Assembly (NCBI GenBank): GCA_000525025.1 | Contig: JCKJ01000001.1 | Span: 496,001-560,000, forward strand | Direction of reading: 5' to 3' | DNA length: 64,000 nt | From: Methylophilaceae bacterium 11 | GTDB taxonomy: Bacteria; Pseudomonadota; Gammaproteobacteria; Burkholderiales; Methylophilaceae | Shown: positions 15,381-24,505 of the stretch, piece by piece | Numbering within the stretch: position 1 is the stretch's first letter | Layout of the letters: each line of letters begins with the position of its first letter | Notes under the pieces: model-generated | What the model was told of the DNA's origin: nothing | Seen by the model: the letters and a program-made list of their open reading frames with translations, nothing else | Databases searched by the model: none | Made by a program: the position numbers and the translations under genes

Positions 15381-16835
15381 TTATACAAAAGCACGTTTTA
15401 GCCGTTGAATGCCCGTTGTAAGTTCAACTGCATTAAGGCTGCCAAACCCAAGCCGGATAGCATGAATGTCTGGAGGTGAGTCTGAAAATAATGACGCTGG
15501 TAGCACTCTTACTTTTTCAAGCAAAGCATGTTGAACGATTTTGTTAATTTCAATGCCGTCATTCAGCCGTAACCAAATGGCCAAGCCCCCGTTGGGCGAG
15601 TCAAAGTTTACAAACTCGCCCAATTCACTGCGAAGTAAATCTATTAAGATATTTCGGCGTTCATTGTATGTTTTTAAGATGCGTCGGATGTGGCGTTTGA
15701 TTTCACCGGAATCCATTAATGCGGCAACCGCAAGTTCAGTCACAGAATTGCCTTGTCTATCAATAAGCATGACCTCAGCTGCGCATTGATCGATGATTTC
15801 TTTGGAGGCGACTAAGTAGCCAACGCGCAGGCCGGGCGCTAATACTTTGGAAAGCGACCCCACATAAATGACTCTACCCGCATGGTTAGTGCTGGCAAGT
15901 GGAAACACCGGATGATTTTGGAAATGAAATTCATGGTCGTAATCATCTTCAACAATCACAAAATCATATTGTTGAGCCAACATCAATAATTTTAATCTAC
16001 GTTCTGCTGTCATCATCACCGTGGTCGGAAACTGATGATGCGGGGTGACATAAATTGCGCGGATAGGATATGTTTTACATAACTGTTCCAATTCAATGAC
16101 GTTGATTCCGTCACGGTCTAAGCCTACCGTCAGGATTTTTGCTCCGCATGATCTGAATGCTTCACGTGCAGGAGGATAACTCAGACTCTCCACCACCACA
16201 TATTCGTTTGGTTTAGCTAGCACACGTGCAGATAAAAATATCCCCATCTGGCTACCCCGAGCAATACATATATTGTCGACCTCTACGCTTAGCCCTCTTT
16301 CCATGTTAAGCATTTCTGCAATCGAGTGACGTAAACTCAGTACGCCTTTAGGGTCGCCATAACCCAATTTGTTGCTTCTGATCGGCTCTATTAGCGCGTG
16401 TCTAAAAGCTTTTGATAGCGTTTCAAATGGGATTAAACGTGTGTCCGGTATGCCGTCATTAAAGTCAATGATATGGGGCTCAGCGTTAGGCTGCATGGTT
16501 TCTGCATAGTGATCTAGTCTAGACGTTGGTAGTTGGCTTACCTTGGGCTTTGAGTAATTGGGCGCTAAAAAAAGCGGGAGTTTAGCTGACACAAATGTAC
16601 CGCGCCGATTTTCTGTAGTCAGCCAACCTTGTGCAATCAGCTCATCATAAGCCAGCACAACAGTCTTTCTGTTGACACCAAGGTTTTCCGCTAATTCTCT
16701 AGTGCCTGGCATGGCCGTGGATGGGGGTAAGCGTCCACGTTGAATTTCATCAATAATTTGTTGTGCAATTTGTAAATAGACCACTAAGCCAGATGCTTTA
16801 GTGATATGCAGCTTGAGATCCCATGAGCGTAACAT
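15381..16835 (-). CDS. MocR-family regulator (GntR domain fused to aminotransferase)
   Basis: Transcription factor with an N-terminal GntR winged helix (about residues 15-80: GTRELAENLGVNRKTVVLAYDELIAQGW) and a fold-type I aminotransferase domain (about 110-480) that normally binds PLP. The expected Schiff-base lysine is in VGSLSKVLAPGLRVGYL (about residue 320), and the EDDYDHEF motif is present. Members include PdxR, TauR and GabR, but this paralogue's effector is not evident. The ATG at 16835 has AGGAAG upstream. It diverges from the mxa operon across a 225-base gap, so control of mxa is conceivable but unsupported. Confidence 0.9.
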   Translation of the reverse strand: MLRSWDLKLHITKASGLVVYLQIAQQIIDEIQRGRLPPSTAMPGTRELAENLGVNRKTVVLAYDELIAQGWLTTENRRGTFVSAKLPLFLAPNYSKPKVSQLPTSRLDHYAETMQPNAEPHIIDFNDGIPDTRLIPFETLSKAFRHALIEPIRSNKLGYGDPKGVLSLRHSIAEMLNMERGLSVEVDNICIARGSQMGIFLSARVLAKPNEYVVVESLSYPPAREAFRSCGAKILTVGLDRDGINVIELEQLCKTYPIRAIYVTPHHQFPTTVMMTAERRLKLLMLAQQYDFVIVEDDYDHEFHFQNHPVFPLASTNHAGRVIYVGSLSKVLAPGLRVGYLVASKEIIDQCAAEVMLIDRQGNSVTELAVAALMDSGEIKRHIRRILKTYNERRNILIDLLRSELGEFVNFDSPNGGLAIWLRLNDGIEINKIVQHALLEKVRVLPASLFSDSPPDIHAIRLGFGSLNAVELTTGIQRLKRAFV

Positions 16836-16890
16836 TTATTCTTCCTAAAGATTTCTGGATTATTAAAACGCATTATTACACCAAATTTTA

Positions 16891-16921
16891 CTGGACCACT
16901 AGAATTGTTCAATCTGGATGG
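16891..16921. promoter_or_regulatory. Possible MocR half-sites in the divergent promoter region
   Basis: CTGGACC (16891-16897) and CTGGATGG (16914-16921) form an imperfect direct repeat in the gap between the MocR gene and mxaR. CTGGACC-like half-sites in direct repeat are known for some MocR proteins such as TauR. Assignment is tentative. The rest of the gap shows only the AGAGGAA ribosome-binding site of mxaR. Confidence 0.3.
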
Positions 16922-17060
16922 CCAGCATTTAATTACACTCTGTTACATTTCTGTAAAGATTTGTTGCAACTCACAGTACATCACTACGAATAGTCGTGTG
17001 TCATTCAATAAATCAGGTTGATTCATCCTTCAAAACGATTAGAGATTACAGAGGAAATTT

Positions 17061-18110
17061 ATGTCACCACCACTAGATCATCAATTAACGGACTGGCGTA
17101 GCCATGCATTAAAGCTAGAAAACGAAGTTAAAAATGTCATCGTAGGCCAAGATAAAGCGATTCGGCTCATGAATATCGCCATTTTTGCACGCGGGCATGT
17201 ATTGCTTGATGGTGGTGTGGGCGTAGGTAAAACGACATTACTGCAATCCATTGCGCGTGGCATTGGTGGGGCCTATGAGCGTATTGAAGGTACGGTCGAT
17301 TTAATGCCCAACGACTTGATTTACCATACTTTTCTGGGGCCAGATGGTCGCCCACAAATTGATGAGGGCCCACTGTTGCGCGCTGGCGAAAAATTATCGG
17401 TGTTCTTTTTTAATGAGATTAATCGTGCTCGGCCACAAGTGCATGCGCTGATGTTACGGGTCATGGCAGAACGCCATCTCAGTGCTTTCAAAAAAGAATA
17501 TCGCATGCCGCACATGATTGTGTTTGCTGACCGTAACCAAGTAGAAAAAAATGAGACATTTGAAATTCCTTCAGCTGCGCGCGATCGTTTTATGATGGAA
17601 ATTCCGATTGAAATTCCAACGGATCGTGACTTAAAGAAATCTCTGATTTTCAATACTAAATTCCAACATGCAGAAAAACTGACTCAGCAAGTTGAAAGTG
17701 GGATTCTACAATTTGATCAACTGAATACTTTCTCTGACCTGTTACAAAACCACATCAAATCAAGTGATGTATTGGAAGAGTATGCCCTAGATTTATGGGA
17801 TGCAACTCAACATCCTGAGAAGTTCGGCGTGACAATGGAAAGTGTCGATGTTTTACGCGTTATTCAAAACGGCGCAAGTCCACGTGGTATGGGTATGCTG
17901 CTTAAAGCCGCACGCGTAAATGCTTGGTTAAATGGACGTGACAGTCTGTTTCCAGAAGATATCCATGCAGTATTCCATGAAGTGATTTCGCACAGGTTGG
18001 TATTTAACTCCATGTATGAAAACCGTAGAACCGCTCTGGCAAGGGAGCTCACGGCCAATATTATGAGTACCGTAGCTGTGCCTAGCACTACTTTTAGCAA
18101 AGCGGCTTAA
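17061..18110 (+). CDS. mxaR: MoxR-type AAA+ ATPase of the methanol dehydrogenase cluster
   Basis: Cytoplasmic AAA+ ATPase, 349 residues, founding type of the MoxR family. Walker A is GGVGVGKTT (residues 51-59). The Walker B position reads FFFNEINRARPQ (Asn119-Glu120), with Asn where MoxR relatives elsewhere usually have Asp. The sensor-like region with RDRFMMEIPI follows. MoxR proteins act as chaperones together with vWA-domain partners, here MxaS, MxaC and MxaL. In methylotrophs mxaR is needed for active methanol dehydrogenase. First gene of mxaRSACKL, with a good AGAGGAA site; mxaS follows after 28 bases. Confidence 0.92.
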   Translation: MSPPLDHQLTDWRSHALKLENEVKNVIVGQDKAIRLMNIAIFARGHVLLDGGVGVGKTTLLQSIARGIGGAYERIEGTVDLMPNDLIYHTFLGPDGRPQIDEGPLLRAGEKLSVFFFNEINRARPQVHALMLRVMAERHLSAFKKEYRMPHMIVFADRNQVEKNETFEIPSAARDRFMMEIPIEIPTDRDLKKSLIFNTKFQHAEKLTQQVESGILQFDQLNTFSDLLQNHIKSSDVLEEYALDLWDATQHPEKFGVTMESVDVLRVIQNGASPRGMGMLLKAARVNAWLNGRDSLFPEDIHAVFHEVISHRLVFNSMYENRRTALARELTANIMSTVAVPSTTFSKAA

Positions 18111-18138
18111 GCCATTCTGGTAAAAATAGGGTAATCAA

Positions 18139-19026
18139 ATGAGCTTATCAATACGTAATGCAGCAGACCCAACTTATGCCAAACCTTTTGAATATGTAGT
18201 CTCCTGGAAATCCACAAGCATACAGTTGGGGAACCATCGCGGCACTCAGCGCGGTCTAGGTTTGGAGTATCGCGGCAACGTTAACTTGGTGGATTACCCC
18301 GATGCAAGGCGTATGGATATCAGGCAAACGCTACGAGATCCTTTTGAGCAAGTGCAGGTACGGCAGTTTAATCAAGAGAGCACCACGCCGATCTATGCTG
18401 TTTGTGATTTATCTAGTTCCATGCAATTTAAGGGGCGCCAACGCAAGCTGGATAAAGCGATTGAGGTTTCGACAGCAGTTGCAACCTCGGCCTATCAAAC
18501 GGGCGACTTATTCAGTTTTATTGGTTACAACACCCATGTGCTTGAAGATTTCACGCTTCCGTTAAGCCGTAACTTGCATCAATCAAAAGAAGCAATTGCG
18601 CAGTTGCATCACTATCAAACAATGCGCGTTGGGGTAGAGGGTTTGAACGATGTGCCTAATTTTATCGGACAAAGCCGAGGCTTGGTGTTTTGGATATCAG
18701 ATTTTCACATGCCACTGAGTTTGATTGAGAAAACACTGACTGCTATGTCCGCACATCAGGTGATACCAATCGTGCTGTGGGACGATGAAGAGTATAAAAA
18801 ATTACCCAAGTTTGGCTTTGGCACCATGATAGACCCAGAAACTGGCCTGAACCGTACGTTGTTTTTTAGAGCAGAAGTCAGAGCGAAATTTATTTCAGTA
18901 TTCAATGCACGTAGACACGCGCTGGAGGCTTTGTTTTTGAAATTTGATAGCCCAGCGCTTTTTATGCACGGTGATTACAAGCCAGAAACCATGACCCATT
19001 ATTTTGAACAAAATATGAACCTATGA
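18139..19026 (+). CDS. mxaS: MxaS, DUF58/vWA-like methanol dehydrogenase accessory protein
   Basis: Cytoplasmic DUF58-family protein of 295 residues. A MIDAS-like metal site DLSSS sits at residues 90-94 (VCDLSSSMQFKG), followed by SDFHMPLS and a terminal acidic region. DUF58 proteins typically partner MoxR ATPases, which fits its place right after mxaR. Its precise biochemical role in methanol dehydrogenase maturation is not established. The stop overlaps the mxaA start by four bases (ATGA), indicating coupled translation. Confidence 0.9.
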   Translation: MSLSIRNAADPTYAKPFEYVVSWKSTSIQLGNHRGTQRGLGLEYRGNVNLVDYPDARRMDIRQTLRDPFEQVQVRQFNQESTTPIYAVCDLSSSMQFKGRQRKLDKAIEVSTAVATSAYQTGDLFSFIGYNTHVLEDFTLPLSRNLHQSKEAIAQLHHYQTMRVGVEGLNDVPNFIGQSRGLVFWISDFHMPLSLIEKTLTAMSAHQVIPIVLWDDEEYKKLPKFGFGTMIDPETGLNRTLFFRAEVRAKFISVFNARRHALEALFLKFDSPALFMHGDYKPETMTHYFEQNMNL

Positions 19027-19994
19027 AATATAACCTGATGAAAAAATTGATGGCAACCATTCGCAATACAGCGCATTTCCCAGCGTGTCTATTAGCCGCA
19101 AGCTTGGTATTTAATGTATCTGTAGTCAGTGCAGAAAATAGCGTATCAGAACCAAAAATACGTTTGCTAAGCAATCCAAGCAAAAATTATAGTGTGCATA
19201 TTGGTGATCAATTAAACCGAAAAATTGTGTTTGATGTGCCAGCGCCTTACCAACTGGTCAGTACTGCTTTACCCAAAAAAGGCACTAAAGATAAAGGGAT
19301 TGAGTTGGTCGCAATCACGATAGAAACTGAACAACAAAAAACTAGCACCACCTACACCGTTGATCTCAGTTATCAATCTTTTATCAACGCCAACTCACCA
19401 ACAGTCATGCAATTGCCAGCAGAGAAATTCACGTTTACAGGTGCAGAGAAAAGTATGGCAATAGCGCTACCAGCTTGGGGTTTTTGGTACTCGCCGTTAG
19501 TTACTGGCGGCATTGAAACCGCTATTAAGAATATGCAGCCAGAGTTTAGGCCTCCACTTGTCGATATCAGCACACATCAAACTCGTCTCACTATATTTGC
19601 TGGCATGTTGATCATCAGCTTACTCACGTTGCTGTATATAAATGCCGATGGTCAGTGGTTACCATTCATGGGAGGCGCCTTTGCAAAAGCGCATAGACAA
19701 TTAAAGCGCTTATCCAGAACATCCGCTGTGAAAACGACAGAAGATGAGAAACAGGCATTGGTTTATATCCACCAAGCCTTTAATCAGCACTATGGTGCAA
19801 ATATTTTTGCACGTGATATAGAGCGGTTCATCACGTTACGTCCAAGTTTTAGGAAAATGAAAAATGACATTGAGCAGTTTTTTAATGACTCCAATCAATC
19901 CTTATACGCAGTAGAAACACGCGATAGTGCAAAAACCATCACAAATCTAGTGCTGTTAAGTAAGCAACTGCGTGATTGTGAGCGAGGCATTTAA
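19023..19994 (+). CDS. mxaA: MxaA, membrane protein for methanol dehydrogenase calcium insertion
   Basis: 323-residue membrane protein. An N-terminal signal or anchor (about residues 12-36) leads to a periplasmic domain (about 37-190), then a membrane segment (about 193-213, IFAGMLIISLLTLLYI) and a cytoplasmic tail with an FNQHYGANIFARDIE segment. In Methylobacterium, mxaA, mxaK and mxaL mutants make calcium-free, inactive methanol dehydrogenase. The call rests mainly on order and topology, because MxaA diverges quickly. The gene overlaps mxaS by four bases and its TAA overlaps the mxaC ATG. Confidence 0.88.
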   Translation: MKYNLMKKLMATIRNTAHFPACLLAASLVFNVSVVSAENSVSEPKIRLLSNPSKNYSVHIGDQLNRKIVFDVPAPYQLVSTALPKKGTKDKGIELVAITIETEQQKTSTTYTVDLSYQSFINANSPTVMQLPAEKFTFTGAEKSMAIALPAWGFWYSPLVTGGIETAIKNMQPEFRPPLVDISTHQTRLTIFAGMLIISLLTLLYINADGQWLPFMGGAFAKAHRQLKRLSRTSAVKTTEDEKQALVYIHQAFNQHYGANIFARDIERFITLRPSFRKMKNDIEQFFNDSNQSLYAVETRDSAKTITNLVLLSKQLRDCERGI

Positions 19995-20959
19995 TGGAAA
20001 TTCTTAACCCTTGGGCTTTTGCGCTCTTACCCATTGCTCTGCTGCCGTTTTGGCTTAAAGGCCATCAAGGTAAGATGTACACGTGGCTGGAGATGCTGCC
20101 TGAAGATTTGCTTTCAGACAGGCTAAATCTAGCAGTGAAAGTCATTACCGCCTTGCTTCTGGTGACCATTGTCATTGCCTTGGCATCACCTCGTGGCCAT
20201 GATGAAAAAATACAGCGCACAGGCAAAGGTGCGCAAACAGTCATGGTGATCGACCGCAGTGTGAGTATGGACCACCCTTTTGCTGGAGACTCCTCAGGCA
20301 ATGCAGCGGAAATAAAATCTGACGCTGCACGTCGCATCATCACGCAGTTTATTGATTCTCGCCCAGTGGACATGATGGGGGTCGTTGGGTTTACAAACTC
20401 TGCGCTGTATGGCATAAAAATCACTACCAATCGTGATGCAATTCATGCCGCTATTCTCGCGGCTACTAGTCCATCGCTTAACCAAACCAATATCGGTGCA
20501 GGGTTGACTGAGGCCGTAGGCTTGTTCGATAAAATTCAAAGCTCTGGTTCTAGGGCCATTATTTTGCTCTCAGATGGCGCAGGCAAGCTGAGTCCGCGCG
20601 TTAAATTTTTATTAAGCGAGCGTTTGAAAAGCCGTGGTTTAAGTATCTATTGGATTATGTTGCGTGAGCCAGGAGAGCCCAGCATTTTCACAAAAGAAGA
20701 ATATGAGGAGACGCGCGTACCCAACTCTATCGTGTTACACAAATACTTTCAGTCATTAGGTCTTAAGTACAAAGCTTACGAGGCAGATAACCCTGAAACC
20801 TTGCAATCGGCCATTAGCGATATTGATGCGCGTGAGAAAAAAGCCATTAAATACAATGAAACAATCGCGGGCTATGACTATTCAAGGCTGTTCATCATCA
20901 TAGCGTTTGTATTGGGTTTATTTATTGTAGCAATCAAAAACTTGAGGGTGTATGCATGA
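19994..20959 (+). CDS. mxaC: MxaC, vWA-domain membrane protein
   Basis: 321-residue membrane protein with N-terminal hydrophobic segments (about 5-22 and 46-64), a von Willebrand A domain and a C-terminal membrane segment (about 296-316). The MIDAS motif DRSVS is at residues 87-91, with later SDGAG. This BatA-like architecture is shared with MxaL. Known as an accessory gene for methanol dehydrogenase in methylotrophs. Start and stop overlap both neighbours by one and four bases. Confidence 0.9.
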   Translation: MEILNPWAFALLPIALLPFWLKGHQGKMYTWLEMLPEDLLSDRLNLAVKVITALLLVTIVIALASPRGHDEKIQRTGKGAQTVMVIDRSVSMDHPFAGDSSGNAAEIKSDAARRIITQFIDSRPVDMMGVVGFTNSALYGIKITTNRDAIHAAILAATSPSLNQTNIGAGLTEAVGLFDKIQSSGSRAIILLSDGAGKLSPRVKFLLSERLKSRGLSIYWIMLREPGEPSIFTKEEYEETRVPNSIVLHKYFQSLGLKYKAYEADNPETLQSAISDIDAREKKAIKYNETIAGYDYSRLFIIIAFVLGLFIVAIKNLRVYA

Positions 20960-21519
20960 CGAATAGAATAAATCGTAAGAATCAGCTGCTAGGTTTGGTA
21001 TTGTTGGCAGGGTTATTAGGCACTGCCTATGAATGCTATCAAATCAATAAAATAGGTAAAGTGAACCGTGCATTACTTTCTGGGGACGTGGTAAATGATG
21101 AAAGTTACCCATTTCATAAAAAATTCTCAGATGCCTACCAGCAAGGAAAAAACGGTCACTTTAAACATGCTATACAGGGGTTTGGTCAGTTGCTTGCACC
21201 ACCTAAAATGCAGCAAGAAGACACATTTGCCATCAATCAAAATCTAAAGTCACAGATTCATTTCAATATAGCCAACAATCTATTTCGCTCTGGTTTACAG
21301 CGGTTAGTGACAGCAGAAGGTGAAATTCAAGAAGAGGCAAAATTTGATTATATGCAGGCAAAAGCCTCTTATGAGCAAGCGTTAAAGCTAAACCCTAATG
21401 CACAGGAGGCCAAATTTAACTTAAGTTTATTGCTCTCCGTCATTCCGGGAAATATAAAAACAGTCGCTCAAGATCCATCCGGTATGGAGATTAGTAATTT
21501 GCCACAAGGTTTGCCATGA
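20956..21519 (+). CDS. mxaK: MxaK, TPR-like membrane protein
   Basis: 187-residue protein with one N-terminal membrane anchor (about residues 10-26, LLGLVLLAGLLGTAYE) and a periplasmic helical region with a TPR-like repeat (ASYEQALKLNPNAQEAKFNLSLLL cut in two parts around residue 145). This corresponds to the BatB/BatC-like part of MoxR-vWA operons. MxaK is required for calcium insertion into methanol dehydrogenase in Methylobacterium. Overlaps both neighbours by ATGA. Confidence 0.88.
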   Translation: MTNRINRKNQLLGLVLLAGLLGTAYECYQINKIGKVNRALLSGDVVNDESYPFHKKFSDAYQQGKNGHFKHAIQGFGQLLAPPKMQQEDTFAINQNLKSQIHFNIANNLFRSGLQRLVTAEGEIQEEAKFDYMQAKASYEQALKLNPNAQEAKFNLSLLLSVIPGNIKTVAQDPSGMEISNLPQGLP

Positions 21520-22472
21520 AAAAACTTGTTTCCACGTTAAAAGAAAATTATGAAACAGCGCTGTTGGTGTTGGCTTTACTGTTCTTGTTGCTTGCGCTCA
21601 TTAAACCGCAGATACAACTGAAGCAAGCCGTACATAACTACTTGTTAGTTGCCGATATATCGCAAAGCATGAATGCAGAAGATATGAAGGTCAATGATCA
21701 GCTAGTCAGCCGTCTGGCCTACACACAACACCTCATGAAAGAGGTTGTGAAAAGCTCACCTTGTGGTACTTATGTCAGTGTTGGTGTATTTGCTGCTGAA
21801 AATGTGGCCTTGCTATTTATGCCGTTAGAAGTATGTGCGAATTTCGATATCATTACCGACGCTATAGAGCATCTGGAATGGCGCATGGCGTGGAGTGGCA
21901 ATAGCCGCATGACTTTTGGGGTAAAGGCAGCTGAGGCTACCTTTGAGTATCTAAATATCCCGGCACAAATGCTCTTTTTTACAGATGGCGACGAAGCCCC
22001 TAAAGCCAACGGTATTAATCGGCTGGATATTAGCAATGTGCGTATTGGTCAGCATGTTATTTTTGTGGGGGTAGGTGGCCATGAACCAGTGCCGATTAAA
22101 CGCTTTAACGCCAATAACAAATTTGTAGGGTATTGGGGTACAGATGCCGCGGCTGAAAGTGCTGGTGGGGGCATTATGTATAACGATGCAAGTAAAGATG
22201 ATCCGGACCCGCCCGTTGCTTATGCAGAGTTTGATCGCTTTCTATCAAAACTAGATGTAGAACATTTGAAAGATATGGCGAGTGAAATCAAAGGTCAATA
22301 TATAGAAGCAACAGATAAACCAGAGTTTTATGCATTTGTTCAATCACAAACGCCCGCTGCAAAATTTGTAACGGCGTATTCTGTGCGTTGGATATTTTTA
22401 TTGTTAGCTGCATTGCTGGTCATTGCTACTTATGTACCGTATTTACTCTCACATCACTTTGGTCGGCGCTAA
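21516..22472 (+). CDS. mxaL: MxaL, vWA-domain membrane protein
   Basis: 318-residue protein with membrane segments near residues 13-29 and 290-313 and a vWA domain between. The MIDAS motif DISQS is at residues 47-51, with FFTDGDEAP later. It is the last gene of the mxaRSACKL run. In many methylotrophs mxaD follows, but here the next gene is convergent tadG, so the operon ends with mxaL. Confidence 0.9.
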   Translation: MKKLVSTLKENYETALLVLALLFLLLALIKPQIQLKQAVHNYLLVADISQSMNAEDMKVNDQLVSRLAYTQHLMKEVVKSSPCGTYVSVGVFAAENVALLFMPLEVCANFDIITDAIEHLEWRMAWSGNSRMTFGVKAAEATFEYLNIPAQMLFFTDGDEAPKANGINRLDISNVRIGQHVIFVGVGGHEPVPIKRFNANNKFVGYWGTDAAAESAGGGIMYNDASKDDPDPPVAYAEFDRFLSKLDVEHLKDMASEIKGQYIEATDKPEFYAFVQSQTPAAKFVTAYSVRWIFLLLAALLVIATYVPYLLSHHFGRR

Positions 22473-22504
22473 CCATCTATCAAAAGTTGGAGACCTGATC
22501 ACTG

Positions 22505-22540
22505 ACTAGATATCCCAAAATAACTAGATATCCCGGAATA
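22505..22540. repeat. 18-bp tandem repeat after mxaL
   Basis: Two copies, ACTAGATATCCCAAAATA (22505-22522) and ACTAGATATCCCGGAATA (22523-22540), differing at two positions, lie 32 bases after the mxaL stop between the convergent mxa and tad units. Confidence 0.75.
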
Positions 22541-22609
22541 AAAAGATGCATTCTATAGCGATTGGTAACTAGGTTTTCTAACTTAATTGAATTGAAAACT
22601 GGCTAAGAT

Positions 22610-24235
22610 TTATATCACCAAGGGCTTGGCCTGACGGTATTGCAGATCATCAAGCGTGACATCCATACCACCCACACGGATACCTAGCAGACTGAGCAGT
22701 GGGTCTAGCAACACCCGGCCTATCTCTGACAATAGCGGCCTAACAAGCGTAGAAACAACATTATTAATCAGCCCTAGATTCAATACACTCAAGACAGTCA
22801 CATTCACCGCGCTAGGCTGCCCCAATGCGTTTTCCAGGCTGCTGCCAACCGGGCTGGCAACTGACTGTGTTTGTGGCAACTGATCTTCCACCGGGTGTGC
22901 GACGGAATACTCAAGCGTTTGTGGCGTGGGTGGCTGAATAGGCAGGTTCAATCCAATCTCTGCAATAGGTATATTTAACAATGTTGAAATTGTCGCCTTT
23001 CCACCAGCATTATTGGTGAGTGTGAGTGCAGCAATGCCAGGGCTAGCCTCTATTTCGACATCCGTTTCGCTACCATTTTGCTGAATGGAGCGCAGCCCGG
23101 CGGAGCCTTGTGCAACCTCTGCATTCAGCGCAAGGTCAATACGCGCAAGCAATGGAATGCTGACTAGCACACCGACGCGCGTTCTGATTTGTGCTGTCCG
23201 CGCGATGGTGCATAAATTGCCATTACCCGCTGCAGGGCCGACCGTGAGTTGCGGTGGTTCAATGACGGTCACTTGTGCATTAATACTGGTGATGGAGGGC
23301 AGGTTAATCCCCAACGGTAGGTTTATGGCATTGGTGCCATTGGCAATCATTGCTGTCGTAGTAATCAGTGATAACGCATTGAGACCTACCGTGGCAGCGG
23401 CACTGGTATCAGGCGTGGTCACGGCAAGTACATCCCCTAGTGTTAGCGTCGCATTTTTTACGGCCACAGCTGCAATACTTTGCATCGCTGACACTGCTTG
23501 TACATCAGCCGCACCACTTTGCCCTGCTGCGTTGGCAAACAGTTCGAGCAAGTCTGCAACTTGCATATTGGCATCTAATAAATCCTCTAAGGTACCAACC
23601 TGCCCAGAAACAGCCAGCATGTCTTGCAATGTGATTTGGGTGCCTGCGATTCCGCGATAGCTCAGCACATCCAAGTTGAGCGGCCCACCCAGCATGCCAC
23701 CTAACAGTCCATTCAATAGCACGGATTGTTGACTGCTAAGACTCACAGTAAAACTACCCACACCAAAAGCTGCCCATGGTGCATCTGCTACTGACACCGC
23801 CTCGGCACGCAAGGTGACTGTGCCACCCATCAGTCCGCCGGCAATCAGGCTGCTGGGCACCTCTGTTGTTGTTCTAACGTAAACGGCTTCACTGCTGCCA
23901 TCAGCGGTAAACTGCCGTATGCCTTGTACTGTATCGAGCCTGCCTAGCAAGACTTGATTGGGGTTGGCAGAAAGTTGCCCACCAAAGCCATTATTGCTGG
24001 CCGCTAGCTGCGCCATTTGGATGACATTTTGCAGGTTGGCGTTACAGCCAAGATGGCGTGAAGCATGGATGGCAGCCATGTCCGCGATGGATTGCAGATG
24101 CCTTTGTTGCATCCAGAGGCGTCCACTGTCTACTACTAAGGCAGTTAACAGCAATACCGTCAGCAAAACCAATATCCCCGCGAGCCCAATAGCGCCGCGC
24201 TGATACTGGTACTTAGCGGCTGATCGGCGTCTCAT
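22610..24235 (-). CDS. tadG: TadG-like pilus assembly protein
   Basis: 541-residue protein with an N-terminal TadE/G-type anchor: a basic stretch, then GAIGLAGILVLLTVLLLTAL (about residues 14-33), and DSGRLWMQQRHLQSIADMAA. A long low-charge, Ala/Leu/Asn-rich periplasmic region follows. Last gene of the Tad locus. The ATG at 24235 with GGAG upstream is preferred to a TTG at 24265; it overlaps the DUF3613 gene by 23 bases. TadG proteins help pilus secretion or anchoring; their exact role is unclear. Confidence 0.85.
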   Translation of the reverse strand: MRRRSAAKYQYQRGAIGLAGILVLLTVLLLTALVVDSGRLWMQQRHLQSIADMAAIHASRHLGCNANLQNVIQMAQLAASNNGFGGQLSANPNQVLLGRLDTVQGIRQFTADGSSEAVYVRTTTEVPSSLIAGGLMGGTVTLRAEAVSVADAPWAAFGVGSFTVSLSSQQSVLLNGLLGGMLGGPLNLDVLSYRGIAGTQITLQDMLAVSGQVGTLEDLLDANMQVADLLELFANAAGQSGAADVQAVSAMQSIAAVAVKNATLTLGDVLAVTTPDTSAAATVGLNALSLITTTAMIANGTNAINLPLGINLPSITSINAQVTVIEPPQLTVGPAAGNGNLCTIARTAQIRTRVGVLVSIPLLARIDLALNAEVAQGSAGLRSIQQNGSETDVEIEASPGIAALTLTNNAGGKATISTLLNIPIAEIGLNLPIQPPTPQTLEYSVAHPVEDQLPQTQSVASPVGSSLENALGQPSAVNVTVLSVLNLGLINNVVSTLVRPLLSEIGRVLLDPLLSLLGIRVGGMDVTLDDLQYRQAKPLVI

Positions 24236-24488
24236 GCTCGTAAAACTCCGGAATCGGTTTTTCAAAGCTCTTGAGGTAGCGTTTATGTACTTTATCCATC
24301 ACCTCACCCGAGATTGGCTGTGCTTGGGGTGAGGCGGATTTTCCTGAGCGTTGTAGATCCAACCATTGTTGCGTGGACGATGGCGCATGCGCTTCTATCG
24401 ATGGCGTTAGCGTTGTCTGCACATCGTCTGCCATGGCGTTGTTCATACTGAACAATCCACTCAGCATGAGCATAATGATTCGTTTCAT
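24213..24488 (-). CDS. Small exported DUF3613-like protein of the Tad locus
   Basis: 91-residue protein with a signal peptide (MKRIIMLMLSGLFSMNNAMA, then DD) and a mature region containing TQQWLDLQRSGKSASPQAQP and VHKRYLKSF, the pattern I recall for DUF3613. Such small exported proteins occur in betaproteobacterial tad loci between tadD and tadG, as here. No function is known. The ribosome-binding site GGAGGT precedes the ATG. Confidence 0.75.
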   Translation of the reverse strand: MKRIIMLMLSGLFSMNNAMADDVQTTLTPSIEAHAPSSTQQWLDLQRSGKSASPQAQPISGEVMDKVHKRYLKSFEKPIPEFYEHETPISR

Positions 24489-24505
24489 GATGACCTCCGT
24501 GCCGT

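Noticed and set aside
22473-22609. mxaD expected after mxaL
   Set aside because: The gap is only 137 bases and holds an 18-bp repeat; no reading frame resembling MxaD is present.
23085-23660. 191-codon plus-strand reading frame
   Set aside because: Lies antisense inside tadG, has a composition of a shadow frame (Ala/Ser/Thr-rich) and no ribosome-binding site or domain.
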